Of a stretch of 59,105 nucleotides of DNA, positions 48,708 to 58,965 are shown piece by piece. Source of the stretch: an uncultured Clostridia bacterium (GTDB lineage: Bacteria; Bacillota; Clostridia; Oscillospirales; Ruminococcaceae); the NCBI GenBank assembly GCA_947625735.1, contig CANQPL010000016.1:1-59105 (forward strand). Reading direction: 5' to 3'. The number at the start of each line of letters is the position of its first letter. The first letter of the stretch is position 1. The translations under genes were made by a program, and so were the position numbers. Under the pieces are notes generated by a model. It did not search any database. It saw only the letters and a list, made by a program, of their open reading frames with translations, and was not told where the DNA came from.

Positions 48708-51644
48708 ATGCCGAAATATACAGATGAACAGATACAGCGTGCTAAAAATATTGATGTACGCACATTTCTTGAACAGACAGAGGGATATACTTTTGAGGGG
48801 CATGGGCGTTTTCTCAAATGTCAGAATCCGCAAAGAACCAATCAGCCGTCCTCCCTTTCGATTGATACAAATTTGAATAGGATTTTTTACAACAGCGTGA
48901 CAGGAAACAGACCCCTTTCAGCTGTTGACTGGTGTACAATGGTTAAGGACATGGATTTTCAGACATCTATGCAGCATGTACTTGGAGAAAATCCACAGGG
49001 TGAGAGAATGGAAATTCCCCGATTTCAACAGCATACAGCACAGCAAAAAACGGGTAATGAACCGAAAAATCTTGAATTGCCGGAAAAGTCTGATACCATG
49101 ATACACGCAAAAGCCTATCTGACCAAAACAAGATGTATTCCGGAAAACATTATAAATGACTGTATCAGTAAGAATCTCATATATGAGGACATTCGGAGAA
49201 ATGCCGTGTTTGTCGGATATGGCAGCGACAACAAGACACCGAAATATGCAGCAAGGAGAGGAACGTTTACACCTGACGGAAAAGAACCTTTCAAGCGTGA
49301 CTGTACGGGCAGTGACAAAAACTTTGCGTTCCGACTGGAGGGAAAGAATACCGAAACGGTTTATGTCGCCGAAGCTGCTATTGACGTTCTGAGCCTTGCC
49401 GCTCTGGAGGATAAGTTTCACGGCAGCGGTGCGTACAAAGAAAAGACATACCTTTCAACAGGCGGTGCAGGAATTGACAATGCTTTGGAGCAGTTCTGCA
49501 AGACACATGATGTCAGGACAATAAATATCTGCTTTGATAACGATGACGCCGGAAAAAACGGCATGGAAAAAATCATGCAGAAATTCCGTGAACGTGGATA
49601 TACCGTCAATGATATGCGTGCAAGTATGGCACATGATTATAACGACGAGCTTGTGGCATGGAGTAATGACCCTGATTTTTTTTCCAAACCGCCCGATGTT
49701 GTACTAACTCCCGCACAAATAAAAAAGGAAAGAAGCGATATTATGCCGGAAAAAACAAACGAGTATATAAGCGTGCAGCCCGAACATTCTGCCAACACTG
49801 ACAAATCCGAAAATACAGGTCTTTTTTCAGTTGAGCAAAACGGCGAACGCCAATATTTCACGACTGACAACTCAGCAAATGAGCTGTTAAAACTTTCTGC
49901 CAACAGTGAGAAGCCTTTTACACAGATGAGAGAATACGGCAAACCAATCTCGGAAAAAGAATATGCCGAAATACAGCAAAGTTCACGCTTTAAATTTTCT
50001 GTTGACATGAATTATGACAATAACAGTGCAAAATTGTTTGCTGTCAATATGGGTAGGGGCGGCGTTCCGGAAAAAGAAAGAAACCGGAATAACACCTACT
50101 TCAAAAGTGTAAAACTTGAAAGTTTCGCAAGAAAAGAGCCTGAAAAAACTGTCTCAGATGTTCAAAAGCAAGCTCATCAGCAGCCACATAAAACAGAAAA
50201 AGCAACGTCAGAAGAAAAAGCAGATGTTTCACAAGTGCAGCAGTCTGTTACAATGCCGGAAATAAATACCGAAAAGAAATCTGAACAGACGGTTTTTCAT
50301 GAGGATATGCCGCCTGTCAACAATAAAGAAAAAACCAATGCACTCATTTCTTCGCTGAAAGACAGGCAGGAAAAGAAACGTGCCAATCTGCTCGATAAAA
50401 TCGAAAGTATAGACAATAAAATAAAAGACAGAAAAGAGCGTATCAACAAACTTAACAACAAGATTTCTGATATAGAAACGTCCTTAAAAACCGCAGCAGC
50501 CCTTAAAAGAGTGTTCGGTAATACCGCAGTGGGCAAGCTGATCAACACGAACATTGAGAAAAAGAAATCACAGATAGAGAAAATACGCAATACCAAAATA
50601 CCGAAACAAGAGGAAAAAATAAAAGCACAGACCGATAAGAAAACAAAGACAACGGGCAAACTTGAAAAAGTAAATCGTAAAATCAATACTCTTGAAAAGA
50701 TACAGGATTTTTTTTCGGCTTTGGGAAGCAAAAACAAGGAAGAACGACACAAAGGTTTTGTAACGGGACTGGAAAATCTCGCAGACCGTCAGCGTGAACT
50801 CCTTGAAAATAAGTTGAGCAAAAATCAGAGCAAATTGGATATGCTTTCGGCAAGGTTCAGTTCGCCTGAGCTTTCCAATATGGACAGACTGAATATTTCC
50901 GGTGAGATGCGGAAACTTAAAAGCAAGTCAGCAGAGCTTTCCGACAAAATCAAGGATATTGACAAGCTGAACAGCGATTTGGAAAATATTAAAAACAGCA
51001 GATTCTCCGAAACAGAGATTGAAACGGCGGTAAACAGAACAGCCGATAAAATTTCTGAAAGGCTTGAAAGCACTGAAATAAATCCCGAAGATAAGGGAAT
51101 AGCGAAATATATTCTTTCACAGACGGTGGAATCCGGACGTGAAGCGGTATCGGAAATTGCAGCTGAAAAATCTGAGATACAAGCAGAAAAAGCAAAACCC
51201 GAACTTGTTCAGGAACGTGTTCCGGAGGAGAGAGAACCGGAAGTCACCGGAGATACAGAGCAGAAAATTCTGATTGCTGTTGCAGCAGTTACCGGAATAT
51301 CATCATCGGAACTGAACAGACTTCCCGTTGAAGTAAAGGCTGATGTTATCGCTGAATTTCGTGAAAACAACGGCAATATGTCCTCTGAACAGCTTACAGA
51401 GAGAATATGCAACATCACCGATTTAAAACCGCCTGATAGTGCAAATCCAACAGAACAGGCTTTTTCTGCAAGAGCTGACCGGCAAGAAAAAAGTAAACAG
51501 GAAAAACAGCCCTCTGTTGATTTTACAAAGCCGCTTTTTTCACGTTCTGCCATAATGAGTGAAAAATACAAGCCTACATCTTCAAAATCTGACGAAGATA
51601 TTGAAAGAGACAGGCAGAAAAGAACAATGGACAATACTTTGTAA
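48708..51644 (+). CDS. TOPRIM/DUF3991 primase-like protein with long coiled coil
   Basis: A 978-residue protein. Residues about 1-100 are a DUF3991-type N-terminus (YTDEQIQRAKNIDVRTFLEQ). Residues about 180-310 are a TOPRIM domain: VYVAEAAIDVLSLAALE has the metal-binding Glu and ICFDNDDAGKNGMEK the DxD. A glutamate-rich linker follows, then a long coiled coil (about 530-770, LLDKIESIDNKIKDRKERIN) and a C-terminal low-complexity part. Such proteins prime DNA synthesis or modify DNA during transfer in Tn1549-like elements. No CHC2 zinc finger is complete. GAAAAGGGG precedes the ATG. Confidence 0.8.
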   Translation: MPKYTDEQIQRAKNIDVRTFLEQTEGYTFEGHGRFLKCQNPQRTNQPSSLSIDTNLNRIFYNSVTGNRPLSAVDWCTMVKDMDFQTSMQHVLGENPQGERMEIPRFQQHTAQQKTGNEPKNLELPEKSDTMIHAKAYLTKTRCIPENIINDCISKNLIYEDIRRNAVFVGYGSDNKTPKYAARRGTFTPDGKEPFKRDCTGSDKNFAFRLEGKNTETVYVAEAAIDVLSLAALEDKFHGSGAYKEKTYLSTGGAGIDNALEQFCKTHDVRTINICFDNDDAGKNGMEKIMQKFRERGYTVNDMRASMAHDYNDELVAWSNDPDFFSKPPDVVLTPAQIKKERSDIMPEKTNEYISVQPEHSANTDKSENTGLFSVEQNGERQYFTTDNSANELLKLSANSEKPFTQMREYGKPISEKEYAEIQQSSRFKFSVDMNYDNNSAKLFAVNMGRGGVPEKERNRNNTYFKSVKLESFARKEPEKTVSDVQKQAHQQPHKTEKATSEEKADVSQVQQSVTMPEINTEKKSEQTVFHEDMPPVNNKEKTNALISSLKDRQEKKRANLLDKIESIDNKIKDRKERINKLNNKISDIETSLKTAAALKRVFGNTAVGKLINTNIEKKKSQIEKIRNTKIPKQEEKIKAQTDKKTKTTGKLEKVNRKINTLEKIQDFFSALGSKNKEERHKGFVTGLENLADRQRELLENKLSKNQSKLDMLSARFSSPELSNMDRLNISGEMRKLKSKSAELSDKIKDIDKLNSDLENIKNSRFSETEIETAVNRTADKISERLESTEINPEDKGIAKYILSQTVESGREAVSEIAAEKSEIQAEKAKPELVQERVPEEREPEVTGDTEQKILIAVAAVTGISSSELNRLPVEVKADVIAEFRENNGNMSSEQLTERICNITDLKPPDSANPTEQAFSARADRQEKSKQEKQPSVDFTKPLFSRSAIMSEKYKPTSSKSDEDIERDRQKRTMDNTL

Positions 51645-51692
51645 TCTGAAAATATGTCCTAAGTTTGGTATTAAATTTTTTTACAAATACTA

Positions 51693-51721
51693 TTGATTTT
51701 AGCACTTTAGTGTGATATAAT
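51693..51721 (+). promoter_or_regulatory. Promoter of the methylase-helicase gene
   Basis: TTGATT (51693-51698), 17 bases, TATAAT (51716-51721). Transcription from it would begin near 51728, inside or next to the GGAGG of the start, giving a leader of only about 11 bases. Confidence 0.7.
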
Positions 51722-51738
51722 GAAATGGAGGAATGGAA

Positions 51739-54700
51739 ATGGCGTACATCAGCAAAGTCGATAACGCCCGGAAAATCTATGTTGATGAAATAAGGAAAGT
51801 GCAGAAATCCGCTGAAAAGTGGAAAGATTTTCTTGATTTCACAGCAAATACAAACCTAAGTGACAGTTCGGGAGCTTCTGAATTTTCGTCAAAACTGATA
51901 ATTCACGCATATAATCCCAATGCCGTTGACTGCCGGACATATGATGACTGGAAAATGCAGGACGGCAACCATGTGAAACGTTATGAAAAGGGTATTCCCA
52001 TACTTACCCGTGACAGAAACGGTATGGCAAGGGTAGCTCATGTATTCGATACACGTCAGACGACACAGGGTAAGCTGCCGGAAAAACCTTTCATCAGTGA
52101 AGAAAGCAAGGAAAAACTTCTGACGGCTTTGCAAAGTGAAATCAGGAAGTTTACGGAAAATCCGAGGTTTAACAGCGAACAAAAAAGACTTTTCGCACAG
52201 ACAGCAGAATACAAACTTTGCAAACAGTACGGAATCAGGACAGACGAAAATGCCGGCAGATTTTCAGGGATAGAGAAGTTATCCGTGAACGAGATAGCTT
52301 TTATCGGAATCGCCCTTAACGGTTGCAGCCGTTCCTTTGCACAAATTGTTAATAATGAGAGGAGAATGTCAAATGAGCGAAATGACAACAGTAAATCAGG
52401 AAATGATAGGACAGAATTACAGGGACAAAGACGGCGTGGAATGGGTATGGGTGGAACAGGAACAAGAACACGCAGTGAAGTACCTATTCGACGAGGAGAA
52501 GAACCTCTGGTACAAACTGAACGTGGAAGAAGTGACATACGAACCGCTGATAGAAATACCCGAACCGATACCAACAGCAGAAATGGGGAAGTACGGCAGT
52601 CTGCGTCTGAAATTCATATGGCGGACACCGTGCCTGATAGAAGCGATAATGCTCAACGAAGAAGTGGACATAACGAAACACTGCGAGGAAATGAACGAAC
52701 GGGTTCTGAACTTGATAGAGGAGATAGTGGAGAAGAAGAAACAATCACCGGAGTACAAAGAACTGGCGGAAACAGGGAAATTCCTGCCCAGAGTGCAGAT
52801 GTTGGAGGACTTCAGAACACAGGCGGAGGAAGAAATACTTCCGGTGACAGTATACGCAATATGACCGAAAAAACGGCAGAGCCTGAAAATGGTTCTGCCG
52901 TTTCTGATTTGTCCGACAAATCGGAAGAAACGCATTCTCCCGAAAAAATTTCCCCTGTTTCCGAAAGTCAGGAATCCGATACGGGTGTACAGCTTTCGCA
53001 GGAGGAATTTATTGAAATTGCTTCAAAACTGCTGTCTGAGGACAAGACCGTTTCCAATGCTTACAGAAATTCTGACAAAGAAAGTTACAAACTGGAAATC
53101 GACAACGGAGCAGACCGTATTATGGGGGAAATATTGAACGGAGAAACAGATATTGGATATTCAATGTCTCAGATTGCACCGCTCTATAATCAATATTTTA
53201 ATCAAAATAATGATGTCCGTGAGCATATCCGTGATAAAGTTTCCGAAAATGTTGATGCTTCCCTATCCTCTGCACGTACAGAAAAAGAAGCGGAGGAAAC
53301 TCATGAAAACAGCGTAGAAAAGGTAACTCCCGATGTCCCCGATACAGTGTCGGTAGGTGACAAATTCCGCAGTAAGACAACAGGAGAAATATGTGAGGTC
53401 GTATCGCTGACAGGTGTTATGCCGTGGTACACAGACGAATGCACGGTAAGAGAGGAAAAAAGCGGTTATGCCGTAACAAGAAATATTTCCTATGACGAAC
53501 TGCGTGACCCGAACCGCTATGAATATATCGGCAATGCAGAGTTATCAACCGAAAAAACGCCGCAGGAAAAACCGGAAAAAGAAACACCGGAAAATGATAA
53601 TGCAGCTCCAACGGTCGCTGACCTTTCTGTCGGTGACATTATTCGGTATGAGGGAAAACGCAGAGAGATAGAAGAAATTGATGACAGACATATCCAAATG
53701 AAAGATTTGGACGCTCCTGATTTTGGCGGCATTCTCCTCGGCACAAGTGATGTGCTTGCTTATGACGGCTGGCAGAAAGATATGAATGAAAAGGGCTTTG
53801 AAATTCTCTCAAAGGCAGAGGATTTGTCCGCAAATCTCTCAGTCGATAACGCTGATGAAAAGGATAGTCCGCAGACACAGCACGATGCAGAAAACAAAAT
53901 AAACGATAATGACAGCTTTAACGAAAATGCCGTAAAATACGCATTTGCCAAGATTACAGAAGAACATCATGACGATTTCTCAAATCCTGCTTTCATGTAT
54001 CTCGGACATTTGCAGAATTATATGCTTGACCACAAAATTGACAATATTGTTGTGGGTGCTTCTTCCGAAACACTGCGGAATCATTACGGAAACGCTCCGC
54101 ATACCACAGCATATTTCAGTCCGGATTACACGTTTTCAAGAGATTTGCCGAATGAATACAACAAGTATTTTGAAGAATACATTTCAAGAGAAAAAACAGT
54201 CAGCAAAGAAACAGCAAAAGAAACTGACAGCAGAGTTTCAGAAAGTGAAAGCAAGGAAATCCCGGATAAAATTGTCTTTGAGGTATTCGGAGGAAACACC
54301 TTGTATTTCTGTGATGAGAAAATGAATAACCTTGCCGCAATCGGTTCGGAGGGAATAAAATTCTATACGGAACTTTCCGAAAAAGACAAGAAGAAAGTTA
54401 CTGACAGAGCAAAAGAAATGCAGCCGGAAGTCGGAATTGATTCAGAGGGCGAACAGCTTGAATTTTTTCATGTTGAGGAAAACCGCCCCTATCAGGTCAT
54501 TATCTATGATGTTGATAGTTGGGCAGATGAAAATCAGGACTGTGCAACACTTAAAGAAGCAAGACAGGTTGCTAAAAAATATCTGAAAGAGAATTATGAC
54601 GATAATGAATCAACTGACTATGGCTATGCAATTTACAATAAAGATACACAGATTATTGAAGAAACATACGGATATTTTCCCTCTGAAAGAATCTTCTCTT

Positions 54701-57700
54701 TTGACGTACTTCTAAAAAATGGCATTATAACGCCTGAACAAGAGCCTGAAATGATAAAGGCGTATACGGAGAAAGATATTCACGATAGTGTCATTGCTGA
54801 ACTTCTCAAAATGGAGAATCTGAAAGCTGCGGCTATAAACAACAGCCGTGAAGATTTCGCTTTCCCCTATTTCGATGCGGTCAATGAAACACTGATAAAT
54901 ATGCTTGAAAACACTCATGTCTATTCCACACAAAAGGAAATATCCTATCTTCTTGATGATGAGGAGTATCTTCATAATGTTTTCGGGGACTATGATGCAG
55001 TTTTGCAGCAGTTAAATCCCTCTGAAATTGAAGATAATCGTTCTAATCAGGAAGCAGAACCCGATATTAAACAATTACTTAATAAATTTAACGACTATTA
55101 CAGTGATATTTACGATAGCCATGACCAAGTTGCCGGTTATCATGAAGCAGTGGTCGCAGGAGACAGATTCATCAGAGAAAATCCCGAAATTATGAGACAA
55201 GTCATGGAAGCTCGCAACGATATAATGTCCGGTGACAGAGAGGTTGCCGCTTTTGCATTTGCACTTGCCGATGCAGGCATGATAGAACGATTTGCGGAAG
55301 AAGAACATTCCAAACAGCAGAATGAATCAAGAGAAGCTGTTGATACAGTCAGCAAGCCAAATGACGATACCGAAAAAATATCATCTCCCACTGCGGAAAA
55401 AGACGAAAAGAAGTCAGATAATCTTTTCCATATAACCGATGAACATCTGGGCGAGGGCAGCAAAAAGGAAAAATTCAGAAACAATATCGAAGCTATAAAA
55501 ACGCTGCAAATTCTCGAATTCGAAGAACGTGCCGCAACACCGGAAGAAAAAGAAAAGCTGTCAAAATATGTTGGCTGGGGCGGTTTGCAGGAAGCGTTTG
55601 ATGACCGGATACCTGCGTGGAACGCTGAATATTACGAACTTAAACATTTACTTACTGAGAATGAATATGAAGCTGCACGGTCAACAGTGAACGACGCATT
55701 CTATACTTCTCCTGTTGTTACTCAGGCAATTTTTGAGGGACTGGAGAACATCGGCTTTACAGGCGGTGAAATTCTTGAACCGTCAATGGGAATAGGTAAC
55801 TTTTTCGGCACTATGCCCGACAGCATGAGGAATAATAGTAATCTCTCCGGTATTGAAATAGACAGCATTTCCGGACGTATCGCACAGAAACTCTATCCCG
55901 AAGCTAACATAGCTATAAACGGTTTTGAGAATGTAAAGCCAACTAAAGGTTCGTTTGACCTTGCGGTGGGAAATGTGCCGTTTGGAAATCATGGAGTTAA
56001 TGACACCTCGAAAGCCTACAAGGGGCTGCTGATACATGACTATTTCTTTGCCAAATCACTTGACACTGTTCGTCCGGGCGGTGTAGTAGCTTTTATTACA
56101 TCGACAGGCACGCTTGACAAGAAAGACATAAAAATAAGACAAATGCTTGCCCAGAAAGCAGAGCTGATGGGTGCAGTCAGACTGCCGAATAATGCTTTTC
56201 AGAAGAATGCAGGAACACAGACTTCTACAGACATTATTTTTCTGAAAAAGCGTGAAAAACCGCTTAATATCGGTGAAATGGCGGCGGATAAATCCTGCGA
56301 CTGGGTTCATACAAAGGAAAACAAAGACGGACTGAATATAAATAGTTATTTCGCAGATAATCCCGATATGGTATTAGGCAAACTGTCCGACAATGGAAGA
56401 TTCGGCACAGTAATCTGCACTCCGTATGAGGGGGCAGACCTGAAAGAACAGCTCCACGAAGCTATGAAAAATATTAAGGGCGAATATACTCCCCTTGAAT
56501 TTCAGCAAGAGCTTGACGAACGTGCAACAAGTAACTATCTGAAAGCGACACCTGACATTGAAAATCTTACATATACTGTTGTGGAAGATAAGCTGTATTT
56601 CCGTGTAGAAGATAATCTGATACCGCTGAAAGAGAGCGAACAGCATGGCGTTGCTGCTGAACGACGGAAAGCTATGTGCGATTTGGCTGAAACTACCCGT
56701 GAACTTCTGAAAGTGCAGGTCGAGAACAGACCGGACAAGGAAATCAAAGCACTGCAAGCAGAACTGAACAGCAAGTATGATAGGTTTGCAAAACGTTTCG
56801 GAAGAATCAATCCCATAGAAACGCCAAGTAAGACCAACGCAAGCGGTGTATCAAGGAAAGCTCCAAACAGCAACGTTTTCAAAAACGATGTCAGACTTCC
56901 CCTTTTGCAGTCCCTTGAAAGAATGAAAGAGGGACAATACATAGGAAAAGCTGCCATATTCACAGAAAGGACTATCCGTCCACGACAGGTGGCAGAACAC
57001 GTTGACACGGCACAGGAAGCACTTATCTTGTCAATGTCAGAAAAGGGCAGAATCGACTTTGATTACATGAGAAACTTGACAGGCTTTGAGAAGAACAAGC
57101 TGATTGATGATTTGCATGGTGACATTTACCCTGTTCCTGAACTTTCTACAGCAGACAATACAGTGTATCAGACTGCTGATGAATATCTTTCGGGAAACAT
57201 TTACAAGAAGATTGCACAAGCAGAAGAAAAAATTTCTGATAATCCTGCCTATGCGGAAAATATTGCCGCACTTACGGAGGTTATCCCCAGACCCTTAAAG
57301 GCAACTGAGATTGATATGCAGCTTGGTATGACATGGATTGACCCGAAAGTCATTCAACAGTTTATGTATGAAACGTTTGATACGCCGCCGCATTTCCGAG
57401 AATCCGATGAAAGCGTTCCGCAGGAACAGAAAAATATAAATCCCATTACAGTTGAATATTCCGGTGCAGGAAACGGTTCATGGAAGATACACAATGCAAA
57501 TAGAGACTGTTCTGTCAAATCCCAAAAAAATTTTGGTACGAAAGATTTTAACGCTTATGAACTGTTGGAGAAAATACTCAATTCAAAATCCGTGGCTGTC
57601 ACAAATACGATAACAGACCCTGTCACCGGAAATAAGAAAACTGTCATTCTCGAACAGCCCACGAGGGCAGCAGAAGATAAAGTAAAACTTATAAACAACG

Positions 57701-58965
57701 AATTTAAAAAATGGATATTTGCTGACCCTGAAAGACGTAATGAACTTGTAAAGACCTACAACGAAAAATTCAATTGTATACGTCCAAGGGAATATGACGG
57801 CAGTCATCTGAATTTCTTCGGTTCTAATCCCGAAATTTCGCTTAAACCACATCAGAAAAACGCCGTAGCACACGCACTTTTCGGCGGTAATACCTTGTTT
57901 GCACACGAAGTTGGTGCAGGGAAAACCTTTGAAATGATAGCCACAGCAATGGAGGGAAAAAGGCTCGGACTGCACAATAAAAGTATGTTTGTTGTACCGA
58001 ATCACCTGACAGAACAGATAGGCTCTGACTTCATGAAATTATATCCGAATGCCAATATTCTTGTGGCAAAACCGGACGATTTTTCTCCGCAGAAACGCCG
58101 TCAGATGTGTTCAAGAATCGCAACGGGTAACTTTGATGCGGTAATTATAGGACATTCGCAGTTAATAAAGATACCGCTTTCCCCGAAACGTGAGGGAGAA
58201 TTTATAAAGGCTCAGATGGAAGAGGTCGTTTCATCACTGTCAGCGGCAAAGGCTTTAAACGGCAAAGGCTATACCGTAAAGCAGCTTGAAATCATAAAGG
58301 AAAAGCTCCGTGAACGTCTTGAAAAGCTGATAAACAGTACGGTCAAGGATAACGCTGTTACCTTTGAAGAACTTGGTGTTGACAAACTTTTTGTTGACGA
58401 AGCACATGAATTTAAAAATCTCTATGTTGCGACAAAAATGGAGAATGTAACGGGACTTTCCACTAATGCAGACGTGCAGAAAACACAAGATTTGTACCTG
58501 AAATGTCAGTATCTTGATGAAAAAACAGGTGGAAAAGGTATCGTTTTTAGTACCGGAACACCGGTTACAAATGCCCTGTCGGAGATGTTTACCACTATGA
58601 AATATTTGCAGTCGGATTTGCTGAAAGAAACGAATCTTAACAGTTTTGATTCATGGGCAGGAAACTTTACAAGAAAATCGACTGAACAGGAAATATCGCC
58701 CAGCGGCGTTGATTGGAAAGCGAGAACCCGATTGAAATTTATTAACGTCCCCGAACTTGTTACAATGTTCAAAGAATGTGCAGATATAAAAATGGCAGAC
58801 CAGTTAAACCTTGATGTACCGGAATGTGTCAAAAATATTGTGTCCGTAGAGCCTACAGAAGCACAAAAGTCAGTGGTGGAATCCCTCGGTACACGTGCGG
58901 ATAAAATAAGCAAAGGTGAGGTTTCACGTACAGAGGATAATATGCTTGTTATTGTGCGCTGTTAA
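51739..58965 (+). CDS. Giant DNA adenine methylase/SNF2-type helicase, interrupted at its 3' end
   Basis: At least 2408 residues. An ArdC-like N-terminus (FLDFTANTNLSD) is followed by an Arg/Gly/Thr-rich linker (about 213-375) that overlaps a TnpV-like gene in another frame. Next come several small unknown modules, an N6-adenine methylase (LEPSMGIGNFFG at about 1349, GNVPFGN at about 1412), and a SNF2/DEAD-type helicase with Walker A HEVGAGKT (about 2058) and DEAH box in VDEAHEFKN (about 2222), then STGTPVTN. Helicase motifs V and VI are missing, because the frame ends at 58965 after DNMLVI-VRC, where a group II intron seems to begin (58954). Homologues in conjugative elements continue. The ATG at 51739 has GGAGG 7 bases upstream; the one at 51733 is too close. 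It may protect and process element DNA. Confidence 0.8.
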   Translation: MAYISKVDNARKIYVDEIRKVQKSAEKWKDFLDFTANTNLSDSSGASEFSSKLIIHAYNPNAVDCRTYDDWKMQDGNHVKRYEKGIPILTRDRNGMARVAHVFDTRQTTQGKLPEKPFISEESKEKLLTALQSEIRKFTENPRFNSEQKRLFAQTAEYKLCKQYGIRTDENAGRFSGIEKLSVNEIAFIGIALNGCSRSFAQIVNNERRMSNERNDNSKSGNDRTELQGQRRRGMGMGGTGTRTRSEVPIRRGEEPLVQTERGRSDIRTADRNTRTDTNSRNGEVRQSASEIHMADTVPDRSDNAQRRSGHNETLRGNERTGSELDRGDSGEEETITGVQRTGGNREIPAQSADVGGLQNTGGGRNTSGDSIRNMTEKTAEPENGSAVSDLSDKSEETHSPEKISPVSESQESDTGVQLSQEEFIEIASKLLSEDKTVSNAYRNSDKESYKLEIDNGADRIMGEILNGETDIGYSMSQIAPLYNQYFNQNNDVREHIRDKVSENVDASLSSARTEKEAEETHENSVEKVTPDVPDTVSVGDKFRSKTTGEICEVVSLTGVMPWYTDECTVREEKSGYAVTRNISYDELRDPNRYEYIGNAELSTEKTPQEKPEKETPENDNAAPTVADLSVGDIIRYEGKRREIEEIDDRHIQMKDLDAPDFGGILLGTSDVLAYDGWQKDMNEKGFEILSKAEDLSANLSVDNADEKDSPQTQHDAENKINDNDSFNENAVKYAFAKITEEHHDDFSNPAFMYLGHLQNYMLDHKIDNIVVGASSETLRNHYGNAPHTTAYFSPDYTFSRDLPNEYNKYFEEYISREKTVSKETAKETDSRVSESESKEIPDKIVFEVFGGNTLYFCDEKMNNLAAIGSEGIKFYTELSEKDKKKVTDRAKEMQPEVGIDSEGEQLEFFHVEENRPYQVIIYDVDSWADENQDCATLKEARQVAKKYLKENYDDNESTDYGYAIYNKDTQIIEETYGYFPSERIFSFDVLLKNGIITPEQEPEMIKAYTEKDIHDSVIAELLKMENLKAAAINNSREDFAFPYFDAVNETLINMLENTHVYSTQKEISYLLDDEEYLHNVFGDYDAVLQQLNPSEIEDNRSNQEAEPDIKQLLNKFNDYYSDIYDSHDQVAGYHEAVVAGDRFIRENPEIMRQVMEARNDIMSGDREVAAFAFALADAGMIERFAEEEHSKQQNESREAVDTVSKPNDDTEKISSPTAEKDEKKSDNLFHITDEHLGEGSKKEKFRNNIEAIKTLQILEFEERAATPEEKEKLSKYVGWGGLQEAFDDRIPAWNAEYYELKHLLTENEYEAARSTVNDAFYTSPVVTQAIFEGLENIGFTGGEILEPSMGIGNFFGTMPDSMRNNSNLSGIEIDSISGRIAQKLYPEANIAINGFENVKPTKGSFDLAVGNVPFGNHGVNDTSKAYKGLLIHDYFFAKSLDTVRPGGVVAFITSTGTLDKKDIKIRQMLAQKAELMGAVRLPNNAFQKNAGTQTSTDIIFLKKREKPLNIGEMAADKSCDWVHTKENKDGLNINSYFADNPDMVLGKLSDNGRFGTVICTPYEGADLKEQLHEAMKNIKGEYTPLEFQQELDERATSNYLKATPDIENLTYTVVEDKLYFRVEDNLIPLKESEQHGVAAERRKAMCDLAETTRELLKVQVENRPDKEIKALQAELNSKYDRFAKRFGRINPIETPSKTNASGVSRKAPNSNVFKNDVRLPLLQSLERMKEGQYIGKAAIFTERTIRPRQVAEHVDTAQEALILSMSEKGRIDFDYMRNLTGFEKNKLIDDLHGDIYPVPELSTADNTVYQTADEYLSGNIYKKIAQAEEKISDNPAYAENIAALTEVIPRPLKATEIDMQLGMTWIDPKVIQQFMYETFDTPPHFRESDESVPQEQKNINPITVEYSGAGNGSWKIHNANRDCSVKSQKNFGTKDFNAYELLEKILNSKSVAVTNTITDPVTGNKKTVILEQPTRAAEDKVKLINNEFKKWIFADPERRNELVKTYNEKFNCIRPREYDGSHLNFFGSNPEISLKPHQKNAVAHALFGGNTLFAHEVGAGKTFEMIATAMEGKRLGLHNKSMFVVPNHLTEQIGSDFMKLYPNANILVAKPDDFSPQKRRQMCSRIATGNFDAVIIGHSQLIKIPLSPKREGEFIKAQMEEVVSSLSAAKALNGKGYTVKQLEIIKEKLRERLEKLINSTVKDNAVTFEELGVDKLFVDEAHEFKNLYVATKMENVTGLSTNADVQKTQDLYLKCQYLDEKTGGKGIVFSTGTPVTNALSEMFTTMKYLQSDLLKETNLNSFDSWAGNFTRKSTEQEISPSGVDWKARTRLKFINVPELVTMFKECADIKMADQLNLDVPECVKNIVSVEPTEAQKSVVESLGTRADKISKGEVSRTEDNMLVIVRC
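52373..52864 (+). CDS. TnpV-like protein encoded in another frame of the methylase-helicase gene
   Basis: A 163-residue reading frame that runs +1 to the giant gene and lies wholly inside it. It starts MSEMTTVNQEMIGQNYRDKD behind GAGAGGAG and ends TGA at 52864. The composition is that of a normal protein (Trp, Tyr, Glu, Ile), and the second half, GKYGSLRLKFIWRTP onward to the end, aligns by pattern with transposon-encoded TnpV proteins (conserved KYG-x-R-x-R start, internal acidic helices and a final hydrophobic strand). In the giant gene's frame the same bases give Arg/Gly/Thr-rich low-complexity sequence. I infer that TnpV is the conserved product and the linker the overprinted one. TnpV's own function is unknown. 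Confidence 0.6.
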   Translation: MSEMTTVNQEMIGQNYRDKDGVEWVWVEQEQEHAVKYLFDEEKNLWYKLNVEEVTYEPLIEIPEPIPTAEMGKYGSLRLKFIWRTPCLIEAIMLNEEVDITKHCEEMNERVLNLIEEIVEKKKQSPEYKELAETGKFLPRVQMLEDFRTQAEEEILPVTVYAI

